Assembly (NCBI RefSeq): GCF_003003175.1
Contig: NZ_PVTY01000010.1
Coordinates: 62,001 to 126,000 of the forward strand
Direction: 5' to 3'
Source of the DNA: Nesterenkonia sandarakina
GTDB lineage: Bacteria; Actinomycetota; Actinomycetes; Actinomycetales; Micrococcaceae
Length of the DNA stretch: 64,000 nucleotides
Below are positions 1 through 8,269 of this stretch, one piece after another. Made by a program: the position numbers and the translations under genes. Each line of letters begins with the position of its first letter. Positions within the stretch are counted from its first letter, which is position 1. A model generated the notes under the pieces. That model was not told the DNA's origin and did no database searches. It saw nothing but the letters and a program-made list of their open reading frames with translations.

Positions 1-1777
1 GCTGGTGGTAGGCGCGGGCTCCTCCCACCCAGGTCAGCTCGACTCCGCGGGCCCTGGCCCGCCAGGAGAAGTCGGTGTCCTCGGCGCCGTAGCCGGTGTA
101 GGCCTCGTCGAATCCACCGATCTTCTCCCAGACCTCGCGGCGCACCGCAAAGGACAGCGACCAGAACAGCGCGTGCTCGCCGTGGGTCAGGATCTCCCCG
201 GCTGCCGGGGCCGGACGTGCCGGATGCGGCGCGGCCCAGGCGGCCAGCTGAACGGCGGTGGCACTGTCCAGCGCCTCGCCGGGGAGCTCGGGCAGGTACG
301 CGACCGGTCCGCAGAGCAGGTCCTCCGGTCGCAGCCGAGACGCTTCGATATAGGCGCTGATCAAGCCGGGGTCCGGGATGCAGTCCACATCGAGGAAGAT
401 CAGCAGGTCATCTGGTCCGGGCAGCTGTTCCAGGGCGCGCTGCGCCCCGAGGTTCCGGGCCGCGGCCAACGGCAGCCGGCCCGCGCTGCGCGGGATCTCC
501 ACCACCTGGGTGGGCAGGTCACCGGCGTCCCTGGTCGCTCCGGTGCTGACCGCCGGCTGCGTTCCTGGCTGCTCCGTCGCCAGCCGGGCACTGATCTCGG
601 GGTCCTCCATGGCTGCCACCACATGCGTCACCGGGGCCGAGGTGCTGAGCGCCAGTCCGGCACGCTGACGGCGCAGGTGGGTCGCCCGACCGTGGACCGC
701 GGTGACGACGACGGCGCGCGGCGGGTTCTCGGCGGGTGCCGCGGGCGCGGGCAGCATCGAGTGCAGCAGCTCCGCGAACCGTTCTGCTGCTCCGCCGTCG
801 GACCAGCTGGCCCAGTCCTGGCCCTCGAGGTTCAGCGCCTGCGTCACGGCACGGTCCCAGCCGGCGTCGTCCTCGGGTGCGGGCGCTCGCAGCGCCGGCC
901 AGGGGCCGCGCTCGAGGGCGTCGAGCATATGGGCCTGTTCCTGGTGCGGACGGTCCAGAGCGGTGACCAGCGCAGGGGTACGGCTGGCGGCGATCTCGGC
1001 GATGGAGTTCTGCCCGGCCGCGGTGAGCACCAGGTCGGCGCGCAGCAGCAGCGGCCACGGGTCGGCCTCCCAGGAGCCCTCCCCGCCCAAGACGCTGATC
1101 CTCGCCTGCGGCAGGGTTCGGCGCAGCTGGGCGATCGCCGCGGCGGTCACGGCACCGCCGCCGCCTCCGCTGAGCACCAGGACCTCGAGCTGCTGGTTGC
1201 CCGGCCCGGTCTGATGCGCGGCGGCACGTTCCGCTGAGTCGGCCCGGTTCTTCGGGGTGAAGCGGGAGAGTCCGCCCAGGGCGTGGACCTCTGCGGCGCC
1301 GGCGAGGATCCTGGTGGCCTCGGCGGGCCACATGCCCACCACCGCGGAGGAGATCTCGTAGCCCAGCCGATGCGCCGGATCGGTGCGGTCACCGGGCAGC
1401 GCCACGGTGACCACGGGGATCCCATGGAGCCGGGCGAGCAGCGCGATCTCCACCGAGACGTCGGCGACCAGCAGCTGCGGCGCGGCGTGATCGATCCAGG
1501 CCGAGAGCTGCGCGCTGCGCCGACGCAGTCCCGGGTGGCGCAGCGGAGCCCAGTGCAGGGCTCCGGACGCGGTGGGTTCGCGGAACTCGCCGTCGTCCGG
1601 CCCAGCCGTGTCATCGCGGTCCAGCTGGACCCAGTCGGCGCCGACCGGCCAGTCGGGCGGTTCCGGGAGCGAGGAGATCCCGGTGATCTGCAGGCCTCGG
1701 GCCGCCGCGGCCTGGGCTACCGCGGTGGCGCGGTGCAGATGGCCGCGACCCTGATGGTGGATGTACCAGCCGATCAT
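1..1777 (-). CDS. Two-domain glycosyltransferase (GT-B domain fused to GT2), 3' end missing
   Basis: The frame is open from the ATG at 1777 to the window edge with no stop, so at least 592 residues are present and the C-terminus is cut off. Residues 1 to about 345 begin MIGWYIHHQGRGHLHRA and look like a MurG/GT28-type GT-B domain, with the glycine-rich segment VLSGGGGGAV in the middle. From about residue 353 a second domain starts (AVVVTAVHGRATHLRRQ) and carries GT2 hallmarks: the FLDVDCIPDP DxD region and, near the cut end, GGFDEAYTGYGAEDTDF, typical of galactosyltransferase C-terminal modules. It should transfer sugars to a wall or envelope acceptor; donor and acceptor are unknown. The start overlaps the stop of the upstream GT4 gene (TGATG), so the two are probably coupled. 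The fusion is seen directly; function is family inference. Confidence 0.8.
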   Translation of the reverse strand, partial: MIGWYIHHQGRGHLHRATAVAQAAAARGLQITGISSLPEPPDWPVGADWVQLDRDDTAGPDDGEFREPTASGALHWAPLRHPGLRRRSAQLSAWIDHAAPQLLVADVSVEIALLARLHGIPVVTVALPGDRTDPAHRLGYEISSAVVGMWPAEATRILAGAAEVHALGGLSRFTPKNRADSAERAAAHQTGPGNQQLEVLVLSGGGGGAVTAAAIAQLRRTLPQARISVLGGEGSWEADPWPLLLRADLVLTAAGQNSIAEIAASRTPALVTALDRPHQEQAHMLDALERGPWPALRAPAPEDDAGWDRAVTQALNLEGQDWASWSDGGAAERFAELLHSMLPAPAAPAENPPRAVVVTAVHGRATHLRRQRAGLALSTSAPVTHVVAAMEDPEISARLATEQPGTQPAVSTGATRDAGDLPTQVVEIPRSAGRLPLAAARNLGAQRALEQLPGPDDLLIFLDVDCIPDPGLISAYIEASRLRPEDLLCGPVAYLPELPGEALDSATAVQLAAWAAPHPARPAPAAGEILTHGEHALFWSLSFAVRREVWEKIGGFDEAYTGYGAEDTDFSWRARARGVELTWVGGARAYHQ

Positions 1778-2859
1778 CAGGCTGAGGCGCTCGGCTGGGA
1801 GGTGGGTTGCATGGCCATCCGGGCGTAGAGCTGCTCGTACTCATCGACCATCCGCTCCAGCGAGAGCGATCCTTCGGCGCGCTGGCGGACGGCGCCGCGA
1901 TCACAGTCTGCGGCGCGGGTGATCGCCTCCGCCAAGGCGGCCACGGAGCCGTCTGCGGCGAGGGCGCCGGAGGAGTCTGTGACGATCTCCACCAGCCCGC
2001 CGCGCGGGAAGGCCGCCACCGGGGTCCCGCAGGACATGGCCTCGGCGGCCACCAGGCCGTAGGGCTCATCCCATTGGGAGCTGACCACGGCCACCGCGGA
2101 GGAGCCGACGAGCTCGACGAGCTCGGTGTGCCGCAGGTGTCCCACATAGACCGCGTCATCGCCGAGCCGGGGCGCGACCTGTGCTTCGAAGTAGCTGCGG
2201 TCCATGATGGGACCCGCCAGGGTGATGCTGCGACCGGCGGCGCGCGCGGCGTCGATGGCCAGATGCGGTGCCTTCTCCGGCACCAGGCGTCCGGTCCAGA
2301 CGCACTCGTTGCCACCGGGCCCCGGGTGCCACACATCGGTGTCCACACCGTTGGGGATCACGCTGGAGGTGACCGAGCTCGCCCAGGCCTTGGCCGTGGC
2401 AGAGCTCACCGCGGTGAACACCGCAGACGGGGCGGCGTAGTTCGTCGCCGACTCCAGCCAGGGGGTCGGGGGAGTGTGCAGCGTGGTGAGCACCGGCATC
2501 GGCACCAGCGAGGAGAGCGCCACCGGAAGGTGATGCAGCGAATTGTTGTGGATCACGTCGAAGTCCTTGGACTCCGCGAGATGCAGCATCAGGCCCAGGT
2601 AGGCGTGGTGCTGCTGCATCCAGTCCACCGGCATCGCGCCGACGTCGGAGCGGGCGGCGGCGCTGAGCTCCAGACGCTCGGGCAGGAGCATCTGGGCCCC
2701 CAATGCCGGGTCGCTGCCGCCTGCGGCGAACAGCGTCACGGAATGGCCCCGGCTGATGAGCTTCTTGGCCACCGTGTGTGTAAAAGCCTCAAGCCCCCCG
2801 GCGAAGGGTTCCCGAATCGGGAACTGGCTCGAAGCGATGATGCATATGCGCAACCGCAC
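1777..2859 (-). CDS. GT4-family glycosyltransferase
   Basis: A 360-residue GT-B enzyme of the GT4 family. The N-terminus (RICIIASSQFPIREPFAGG) has the short beta strand followed by a glycine-rich loop usual for GT4, and the C-terminal half has the nucleotide-sugar site: WTGRLVPEKAPHLAIDAA, then EPYGLVAAEAMSCGTPVAAF with the EX7E motif. It would use a nucleotide sugar to extend a glycan or glycolipid on the cytoplasmic side; substrate unknown. The start is GTG at 2859, since no ATG fits the conserved N-terminus. It lies just upstream of, and overlaps by one base, the fused GT gene, suggesting one operon for an envelope polysaccharide. Confidence 0.85.
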   Translation of the reverse strand: MRLRICIIASSQFPIREPFAGGLEAFTHTVAKKLISRGHSVTLFAAGGSDPALGAQMLLPERLELSAAARSDVGAMPVDWMQQHHAYLGLMLHLAESKDFDVIHNNSLHHLPVALSSLVPMPVLTTLHTPPTPWLESATNYAAPSAVFTAVSSATAKAWASSVTSSVIPNGVDTDVWHPGPGGNECVWTGRLVPEKAPHLAIDAARAAGRSITLAGPIMDRSYFEAQVAPRLGDDAVYVGHLRHTELVELVGSSAVAVVSSQWDEPYGLVAAEAMSCGTPVAAFPRGGLVEIVTDSSGALAADGSVAALAEAITRAADCDRGAVRQRAEGSLSLERMVDEYEQLYARMAMQPTSQPSASA

Positions 2860-2893
2860 CCCTAGTTCACAGGGCGAGACGCAGCCCCCCGGC

Positions 2894-2912
2894 GCCGGTC
2901 ATCGAGACCGGC
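2894..2912 (-). terminator. Possible terminator hairpin after the S4 gene
   Basis: A perfect 7-bp inverted repeat (GCCGGTC / GACCGGC) with a 5-nt loop lies about 100 nt beyond the stop of the S4-domain gene and before the GT4 gene. There is no clear T run, so termination is only a guess. Confidence 0.3.
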
Positions 2913-3014
2913 AGGCACCTCGCAGAAGAATGTCATGTGAGGCCCGGCACACCGCGTGCAGCCGGCCCTTAGAGGCACTGTACACGCGGTTTCGGGAAGG
3001 CGGATTCAGCCCTG

Positions 3015-3260
3015 TCAGCCTGCCACGGGCATGAGTCGCGCGGCGGGCAGACCGAAGGGCTCGCCGTGGAACTCCACGAGCTGTCCACGCTTGATCTGCG
3101 CGCCGCGGCGGGTCTCCACCTCGCCGTCGACGGTGACCCCGGAGGAATCGATCACCTCACGGGCGACCGCCCCGTTCTCGACCACTCCGGCCAGCTTCAG
3201 CAGCTGCCCGAGGCGGATGGACTCGTCGCGGATCGGGACTTCAGACACTTCTTGGCTCAT
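3015..3260 (-). CDS. S4-domain RNA-binding protein (YbcJ/YaaA-like)
   Basis: A small 81-residue protein that is almost entirely one S4 RNA-binding fold: IRLGQLLKLAGVVENGAVAREVID followed by GVTVDGEVETRRGAQIKRGQLVEF is the usual alpha-L layout. Family members bind structured RNA, probably ribosomal; the precise target is unknown. It is monocistronic. A CAGACT hexamer ends 6 nt before the ATG and there is no Shine-Dalgarno sequence, so it looks leaderless. Confidence 0.85.
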   Translation of the reverse strand: MSQEVSEVPIRDESIRLGQLLKLAGVVENGAVAREVIDSSGVTVDGEVETRRGAQIKRGQLVEFHGEPFGLPAARLMPVAG

Positions 3261-3266
3261 GGGCCA

Positions 3267-3272
3267 AGTCTG
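3267..3272 (-). promoter_or_regulatory. -10 box CAGACT, leaderless layout, S4 gene
   Basis: CAGACT on the minus strand ends exactly 6 nt before the ATG at 3260, a variant of the TANNNT-N6-start layout that recurs in this window. Confidence 0.45.
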
Positions 3273-3376
3273 TCATGCCCGCCTGGCGCTCTGTCCGGGC
3301 TTGGGAGCTCGACCGGCGCGACGGCAGGCCCGGTCAGACACGTCGGGTCCGGTCAAGGGTGGGGGAGGGGTCTGGA

Positions 3377-3382
3377 TAAGGT
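3377..3382 (+). promoter_or_regulatory. -10 box TAAGGT, leaderless layout, DMT transporter
   Basis: TAAGGT is followed by 6 nt and the ATG at 3389; no Shine-Dalgarno is present. This implies transcription starting at the start codon. Confidence 0.5.
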
Positions 3383-3388
3383 GAGCCC

Positions 3389-4390
3389 ATGAGTTCTGCC
3401 GAGCCCGCAGCGGGCCCCCGCTCCCCGCTGGTCTGGGTCTTCCTGCTTCTGCTGATGCTCGCCTCGGGGGCGGCGATCCCCGCCCAGGGCCGGGTCAACG
3501 CCGCGCTGACCAGCGAGATCGGTGACCCGGTCCTCGCGGCGACGATCAGCTTCAGCGTGGGCAGCATCATCTTGCTGCTGGTGACCTTCGGCACCGGCCG
3601 GGGCCGGCGGGCCATCGCGCGGGTGGCTCCGGCGGTGCGCGAAGGGCGGATCCGCTGGTGGTATTTCCTGGCCGGCTGCGTGGGCGCCTACTTCGTGCTC
3701 ACCCAGACGCTGACCATCGGGCTCATCGGCGTCGCCGTGTTCACCGTGGCCGTGGTCACCGGACAGACCCTCGGCGGCCTGCTCTGGGATCGGATCGGGC
3801 TGGGGCCCGCCGGGCGGATGCGGCTGAACCCGTTCCGCGTCGGCGGTGCGGTGCTGACCGTGCTGGCCGTGCTGTGGGCGGTCTCCCCGCAGCTCACCGC
3901 CTCCGGCCAGGGTCCCGCCTGGCTTGCCCTGGTGCTGCTTCCGCTCTCGGGCGGCTTCCTGCAGGCGGCCCAGCAGGCCATCAACGGCCGCCATTCCGCG
4001 GCATATCGGTCCCCGGCGCCGGGGACGCTGTTCAACTTCCTCGCCGGCACGCTGTTCCTGCTGCTGGTCTGGGCGGGCAAGGCGCTGGTCACCGGGGTGG
4101 AGCCGGCACTGTCACTGACCCGGTGGCACTACCTGGGCGGACCGCTGGGGATCATCTTCATCGCCCTGGGCGCCCTGCTGGTCACCCGGGTCGGCGTGCT
4201 GATCGCCGCGATGGGCATGATCGCCGGGCAGCTGCTGGGCTCGCTGCTGCTCGATGTCCTGCTCCCCACCCCCGGGTCGCTGGTCACCACTGCGACGGTG
4301 CTGGGCACCGGGCTGACCCTGATCGCGGTGATCCTCGCCTCGCTGCCCGATATGCTGCGCGGACGCCCCGGGCGCAGGACCGGGGCCTGA
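3389..4390 (+). CDS. DMT-superfamily transporter, duplicated DUF606/YdcZ
   Basis: A 333-residue membrane protein with about ten hydrophobic segments arranged as two similar halves of five. The N-terminal LVWVFLLLLMLASGAAIPAQ and PAQGRVNAALTSEIGDPVLAA, with an equivalent GGFLQAAQQAINGRHSAAY and LLVTRVGVLIAAMGMIAGQL in the second half, fit the DUF606 (YdcZ-like) branch of the drug/metabolite transporter superfamily. It should act in the cytoplasmic membrane as an exporter of a small molecule, which cannot be named. It stands alone between the divergent S4 gene and glyS. Confidence 0.82.
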   Translation: MSSAEPAAGPRSPLVWVFLLLLMLASGAAIPAQGRVNAALTSEIGDPVLAATISFSVGSIILLLVTFGTGRGRRAIARVAPAVREGRIRWWYFLAGCVGAYFVLTQTLTIGLIGVAVFTVAVVTGQTLGGLLWDRIGLGPAGRMRLNPFRVGGAVLTVLAVLWAVSPQLTASGQGPAWLALVLLPLSGGFLQAAQQAINGRHSAAYRSPAPGTLFNFLAGTLFLLLVWAGKALVTGVEPALSLTRWHYLGGPLGIIFIALGALLVTRVGVLIAAMGMIAGQLLGSLLLDVLLPTPGSLVTTATVLGTGLTLIAVILASLPDMLRGRPGRRTGA

Positions 4391-4436
4391 GCTCCGGGTC
4401 CGGAACTCGACCCGCATTCGGGCCGGGTGCGTGCGC

Positions 4437-4451
4437 GCGATAAGCTGACGC
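4437..4451 (+). promoter_or_regulatory. Promoter -10 region of glyS (GCGATAAGCTGACGC)
   Basis: TAAGCT at 4441-4446 is a good actinobacterial -10 box and leaves a leader of roughly 40 nt before glyS. The 15-base block is nearly identical to one upstream of hemQ at 40925-40940. Confidence 0.45.
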
Positions 4452-4493
4452 AATCTGTGTTCATCCCCGTTCTACCTGAGGTGTATCTGCCAC

Positions 4494-5876
4494 ATGGCCA
4501 AAGAGACCGCACTCGACAAAGTCATCTCCCTGGCGAAGCGCCGCGGCTTCGTGTTCCAGTCGGGAGAGATCTACGGCGGCACGCGCTCTGCCTGGGACTA
4601 CGGACCGCTGGGCACCGAGCTCAAGGAGAACATCAAGGCCGAGTGGTGGCAGACCTTCATCCGCGGCCGCGGTGACATGGTCGGTCTGGACTCCGCGATC
4701 ATCCTGCCGCAGGCCGTCTGGCACGCCTCGGGCCACGTCAAGACGTTCTCCGACCCGCTGGTCGAGTCGCTGCACACCCACCGCCGCTACCGCGCCGATC
4801 ACCTGATCGAGGCCTATGAGGCCAAGCACGGTCACCCGCCGGAGAACGGCCTCGCCGACATCCGCGACCCCGAGACCGGCCAGCCCGGCAGGTGGACCGA
4901 GCCGCAGCAGTTCTCCGGCCTGATGAAGACCTTCCTCGGCCCGGTGGATGACCAGGAGGGACTGCACTACATGCGTCCCGAGACCGCCCAGGGCATCTTC
5001 GTGAACTTCAACAACGTGGTGACCTCGGCCCGGAAGAAGCCGCCCTTCGGCATCGGCCAGATCGGCAAGGCCTTCCGCAACGAGATCACCCCCGGCAACT
5101 TCATCTTCCGCACCCGCGAGTTCGAGCAGATGGAGATCGAGTACTTCACCCACCCGGATGAGGCCGACGAGTGGTTCAAGCACTGGGTCGACGCCTGCTA
5201 CAACTGGTTCACCGACCTGGGCCTGAACCCGGAGAACCTGCGCAAGTTCGACGTTCCCGAAGATGATCGCGCGCACTACTCGGCCGGCACCATCGACCTG
5301 GAGTACCGCTTCGACTTCCAGGGCTCGGCCTGGGGTGAGCTCATGGGCGTCGCGAACCGCACCGACTATGACTTGAACTCCCACACCGAGGCCTCCGGTG
5401 CGAAGCTGCAGTACTTCGACCAGGCCAGCGGCACCCGTTACACCCCCTACGTGATCGAGCCGTCCTTCGGCCTGACCCGCGCGATGATGGCCTTCCTGGT
5501 CGACGCCTACACCGAGGACGAAGCCCCGAACACCAAGGGCGGCGTGGACACCCGCACCGTGCTCAAGCTGCACCCGAAGCTGGCCCCGGTGAAGGCCGCG
5601 GTGCTGCCGCTCTCGAAGAAGCCCGAGCTCGCCGGAGTCTCCCAGGACCTGGCCCAGCAGCTGCGCCAGCACTGGAACATCGATTTCGATGACTCCGGCG
5701 CCATCGGCCGCCGCTACCGGCGCCAGGATGAGATCGGCACCCCGTTCTGCATCACGGTGGACTTCGACACCTTGGAGGACCAGGCGGTCACCATCCGCGA
5801 CCGTGACGAGATGACCCAGGAGCGGGTCTCGCTGGACAAGGTCCAGTCCTACCTCGCGGTGAAGCTGCTCGGCTGA
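4494..5876 (+). CDS. glyS: Glycine--tRNA ligase, homodimeric class II
   Basis: A 460-residue single-chain glycyl-tRNA synthetase of the alpha2 type found in actinobacteria and eukaryotes, which charges tRNA-Gly with glycine in the cytoplasm. The N-terminal [14 protein letters not shown] and WDYGPLG, the motif-2 segment [20 protein letters not shown], and the [14 protein letters not shown] motif-3 region are all present. The C-terminal anticodon-binding domain covers about residues 350-460, including [17 protein letters not shown]. Length and motifs match the family. A weak AGGTG about 11 nt upstream serves as ribosome binding site. It is transcribed alone from the TAAGCT promoter upstream. 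Confidence 0.97.
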   Translation: MAKETALDKVISLAKRRGFVFQSGEIYGGTRSAWDYGPLGTELKENIKAEWWQTFIRGRGDMVGLDSAIILPQAVWHASGHVKTFSDPLVESLHTHRRYRADHLIEAYEAKHGHPPENGLADIRDPETGQPGRWTEPQQFSGLMKTFLGPVDDQEGLHYMRPETAQGIFVNFNNVVTSARKKPPFGIGQIGKAFRNEITPGNFIFRTREFEQMEIEYFTHPDEADEWFKHWVDACYNWFTDLGLNPENLRKFDVPEDDRAHYSAGTIDLEYRFDFQGSAWGELMGVANRTDYDLNSHTEASGAKLQYFDQASGTRYTPYVIEPSFGLTRAMMAFLVDAYTEDEAPNTKGGVDTRTVLKLHPKLAPVKAAVLPLSKKPELAGVSQDLAQQLRQHWNIDFDDSGAIGRRYRRQDEIGTPFCITVDFDTLEDQAVTIRDRDEMTQERVSLDKVQSYLAVKLLG

Positions 5877-5952
5877 GCCGACGGGGCGCTGACGGTGGGC
5901 TGACGCGGCGCTGATCTGATCCAGGCGGCCGCCCGCGAGGCGTCGGGTCCGC

Positions 5953-5967
5953 TCAGCCCTCGGCTGA
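5953..5967 (+). terminator. Weak hairpin after glyS
   Basis: TCAGCC and GGCTGA form a 6-bp stem with a 3-nt loop about 75 nt past the glyS stop. Without a T run the call is tentative. Confidence 0.28.
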
Positions 5968-6092
5968 ACGGCCCGGCGCTGAACAGCGGGTATCGCGCGC
6001 CGGTGTGGGTGAGCTTTGTCCGGGCGCAGGTGCGGGACTACCATTGCTTGTTTGGTCTGAACGACACTTACTGCCTCGTCTAAGGAAATGTG

Positions 6093-7058
6093 ATGAGTAT
6101 TGAGCACGACGCCGCGGCTCGCTCAGCGAACCCGGCCCGGCTGACTCTGGACTCCGGTCTCACCGTGCGCCCCTGGGCCGACGGCGATGACCTGAAGCTG
6201 CTCCAGGTCTGGGGAGACCCGGAGAACTCGATGCACCACCAGGACCGCAGCCTGCTGCGGCCCTCCTCCAACGAGCCCTGGTCCCGCTGCATCGTGGCCG
6301 AGGACGCGGGCCTGCCCGTGGCGGCCGCCACGATCTTCCGCTCCTCGCTGCACCCGGACCGGCTCTCCTTCTACGCCGAGGTCGCCCCGGATCACCGTCG
6401 CCGCGGCGTCGCCGCGCAGATGCTGCAGATCCTCGAGGCCGAGGTCCCCAACTGCGCGGTGCAGTCGCTGAAGGCCCGGGTGGCGAAGCGTTCCGCCGCC
6501 CAGTGCTTCCTCAAGGACAACGGCTTCACCAAGATCCAGGCCTCCCGTCAGGTGGTCGTCCAGCCGGGCGCCATCTCGCTGCCGGACCTGGACAGCGCCG
6601 GCCTGGATCTCGAAGACCTCGCCACCGGATCGGTGGAGCTCACCCAGCTGGTCGCGGACTTCTACAACACCGTGCACAGCTGGGATCGCGCCGAGATGAC
6701 CATCGGCAAGGCCCAGCAGATGCTGCTCGGCCCGGAGACCGGAGCCTCGGGCGCCGTGGTGCTGCGCGACACCAGCGACGGCGGAGACAACAGCATCCTG
6801 GCCTTCGCCATCAGCTACACCTCTGAGCGCACCGACGAGCCCGCCGACGTGCTGCTGGGCTGGAACACCGCGTTGGAGGACGCCGACGCCGAGACCGCCT
6901 GCCGGGCGATGCTCGCGCTGCTCTCCGCGCACTTCCCGGTCAAGGTCGAGGTCGACGACGCCATGGTGCCGCTGAAGACCGTCACCGACGAGCTCATCGC
7001 GGCCGGTGAGGCCGAGTACGACTTCGAGGCGCTCATCTACGCCAAAGACGCAGCCTGA
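6093..7058 (+). CDS. GNAT-family N-acetyltransferase
   Basis: A 321-residue protein whose N-terminal half is a GNAT acetyltransferase: VRPWADGDDLKLLQVW begins the fold and EVAPDHRRRGVAAQMLQIL carries the R/Q-x-x-G-x-A acetyl-CoA motif near residue 100. The C-terminal half (about 160-321) is probably a degenerate second GNAT-like module, as in tandem GNAT proteins; no second CoA motif is obvious. Substrate is unknown. A GTG at 6090 precedes the ATG at 6093; AAGGAA at 6082-6087 is properly spaced only for the ATG, so I chose 6093. Its stop is only 11 nt before dusB, so the two are likely co-transcribed. Confidence 0.82.
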   Translation: MSIEHDAAARSANPARLTLDSGLTVRPWADGDDLKLLQVWGDPENSMHHQDRSLLRPSSNEPWSRCIVAEDAGLPVAAATIFRSSLHPDRLSFYAEVAPDHRRRGVAAQMLQILEAEVPNCAVQSLKARVAKRSAAQCFLKDNGFTKIQASRQVVVQPGAISLPDLDSAGLDLEDLATGSVELTQLVADFYNTVHSWDRAEMTIGKAQQMLLGPETGASGAVVLRDTSDGGDNSILAFAISYTSERTDEPADVLLGWNTALEDADAETACRAMLALLSAHFPVKVEVDDAMVPLKTVTDELIAAGEAEYDFEALIYAKDAA

Positions 7059-7069
7059 GCGGGGAGCCG

Positions 7070-8260
7070 ATGACCGTCGAGACCGTCGCCTCCAGCGCGC
7101 CGCAGACCACCGCGCTGCTGCCGCCGCTGACCCTGGGGCCGATCACGGTGAAGACCCCGGTGGTGCTGGCCCCGATGGCCGGGATCACCAACACCGCCTT
7201 CCGTCGGCTCTGCCGCGACTACGGCGGCGGGCTCTTCGTCAACGAGATGGTCACCGCCCGCGCCCTGGTGGAGCGCCGGCCCGAATCGCTGCGGATCATC
7301 AAGCATGAGCCCGACGAGGTGCCCCGCTCGGTGCAGCTGTACTCGGTGGACCCGGTCACCACCGGCCACGCGGTGCGGATGCTGGTCGAGGAGGGGCGGG
7401 CCGATCACATCGACATGAACTTCGGCTGCCCGGTCCCGAAGGTCACCCGCAAGGGCGGCGGCTCCGCCCTGCCCTGGAAGATCCGGCTCTTCGAATCCAT
7501 CGTCGCCACCGCGGTGCGCGAGGCCGCCAAGGCGAACATCCCGGTGACCGTGAAGATGCGCAAGGGCATCGACGAGGACCACCTGACCTTCATCGAGGCC
7601 GGCAAGGTCGCCCGGGACTCCGGCGTGGCCGCGGTCGCGCTGCATGGGCGCACCGCCCGGCAGCACTACTCGGGTCAGGCGGACTGGTCCGCGATCGCCG
7701 CGCTGCGCGAGTCCCTCCCTGACATCCCGGTGCTGGGCAACGGAGACATCTGGTCGGCGGAGGATGCTGTCGCGATGGTCGAGCAGACCGGGGTGGACGG
7801 CGTCGTCGTCGGCCGCGGCTGCCAGGGCCGGCCCTGGCTCTTCGGTGACCTCCAGGCCGCCTTCGAAGGGCGCGAGGAGCGGCACCGCCCTGATCTGCCG
7901 ATGGTCTCCTCCACCCTGCTGCGCCACGCGCAGATGCTGATCCCGTACTTCGACGGTGACGAGCGCAAGGCCATGCAGGACATCCGCAAGCATGTGGCCT
8001 GGTACTTCAAGGGTTACGCGGTCGGCTCGCACCTGCGCACCCAGCTGGTCGCGGTGGAGTCCATGGCCCAGCTCGAGGACCTGCTCGGCCAGCTGGACCA
8101 GTCCCTGGGCTACCCCGGGGTCGACGCCGAGGGCCCGCGCGGCCGTGCCGGCTCACCCAAGAAGGTGCACCTGCCGCAGGACTGGCTGGAGTCCCAGGAG
8201 CTCAACGAGGCGCAGCGGGAGATGATCCAGGCCGCCGAGGTCGACACCTCCGGCGGATAG
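7070..8260 (+). CDS. dusB: tRNA-dihydrouridine synthase (DusB-type)
   Basis: A 396-residue FMN enzyme that reduces specific uridines in tRNA D-loops using NADPH. The sequence shows the TIM-barrel start APMAGITNTAFRRLCRDYGG, the catalytic-cysteine region NFGCPVPKVTRKGGGSALP, the FMN-phosphate region VLGNGDIWSAEDA and VVVGRGCQGRPWLF, and a helical C-terminal domain with MQDIRKHVAWYFKGYAVG. It sits between a GNAT gene and dgt with very short gaps; the dusB stop codon TAG forms part of the likely -10 box of dgt. Confidence 0.95.
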   Translation: MTVETVASSAPQTTALLPPLTLGPITVKTPVVLAPMAGITNTAFRRLCRDYGGGLFVNEMVTARALVERRPESLRIIKHEPDEVPRSVQLYSVDPVTTGHAVRMLVEEGRADHIDMNFGCPVPKVTRKGGGSALPWKIRLFESIVATAVREAAKANIPVTVKMRKGIDEDHLTFIEAGKVARDSGVAAVALHGRTARQHYSGQADWSAIAALRESLPDIPVLGNGDIWSAEDAVAMVEQTGVDGVVVGRGCQGRPWLFGDLQAAFEGREERHRPDLPMVSSTLLRHAQMLIPYFDGDERKAMQDIRKHVAWYFKGYAVGSHLRTQLVAVESMAQLEDLLGQLDQSLGYPGVDAEGPRGRAGSPKKVHLPQDWLESQELNEAQREMIQAAEVDTSGG

Positions 8261-8263
8261 GGT
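8258..8263 (+). promoter_or_regulatory. -10 box TAGGGT, leaderless layout, dgt
   Basis: TAGGGT starts at the dusB stop codon and is followed by 6 nt (TGGAGC) and the dgt ATG at 8270. GGAG within the spacer could also act as a poor Shine-Dalgarno sequence for a read-through transcript. Confidence 0.45.
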
Positions 8264-8269
8264 TGGAGC

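Noticed and set aside
5-1237. A 410-codon plus-strand frame at the left edge
   Set aside because: The minus strand carries clear glycosyltransferase motifs with no stops over the same bases.
4461-6107. A 548-codon minus-strand frame over glyS
   Set aside because: Shadow frame; the plus strand encodes a complete glycyl-tRNA synthetase.
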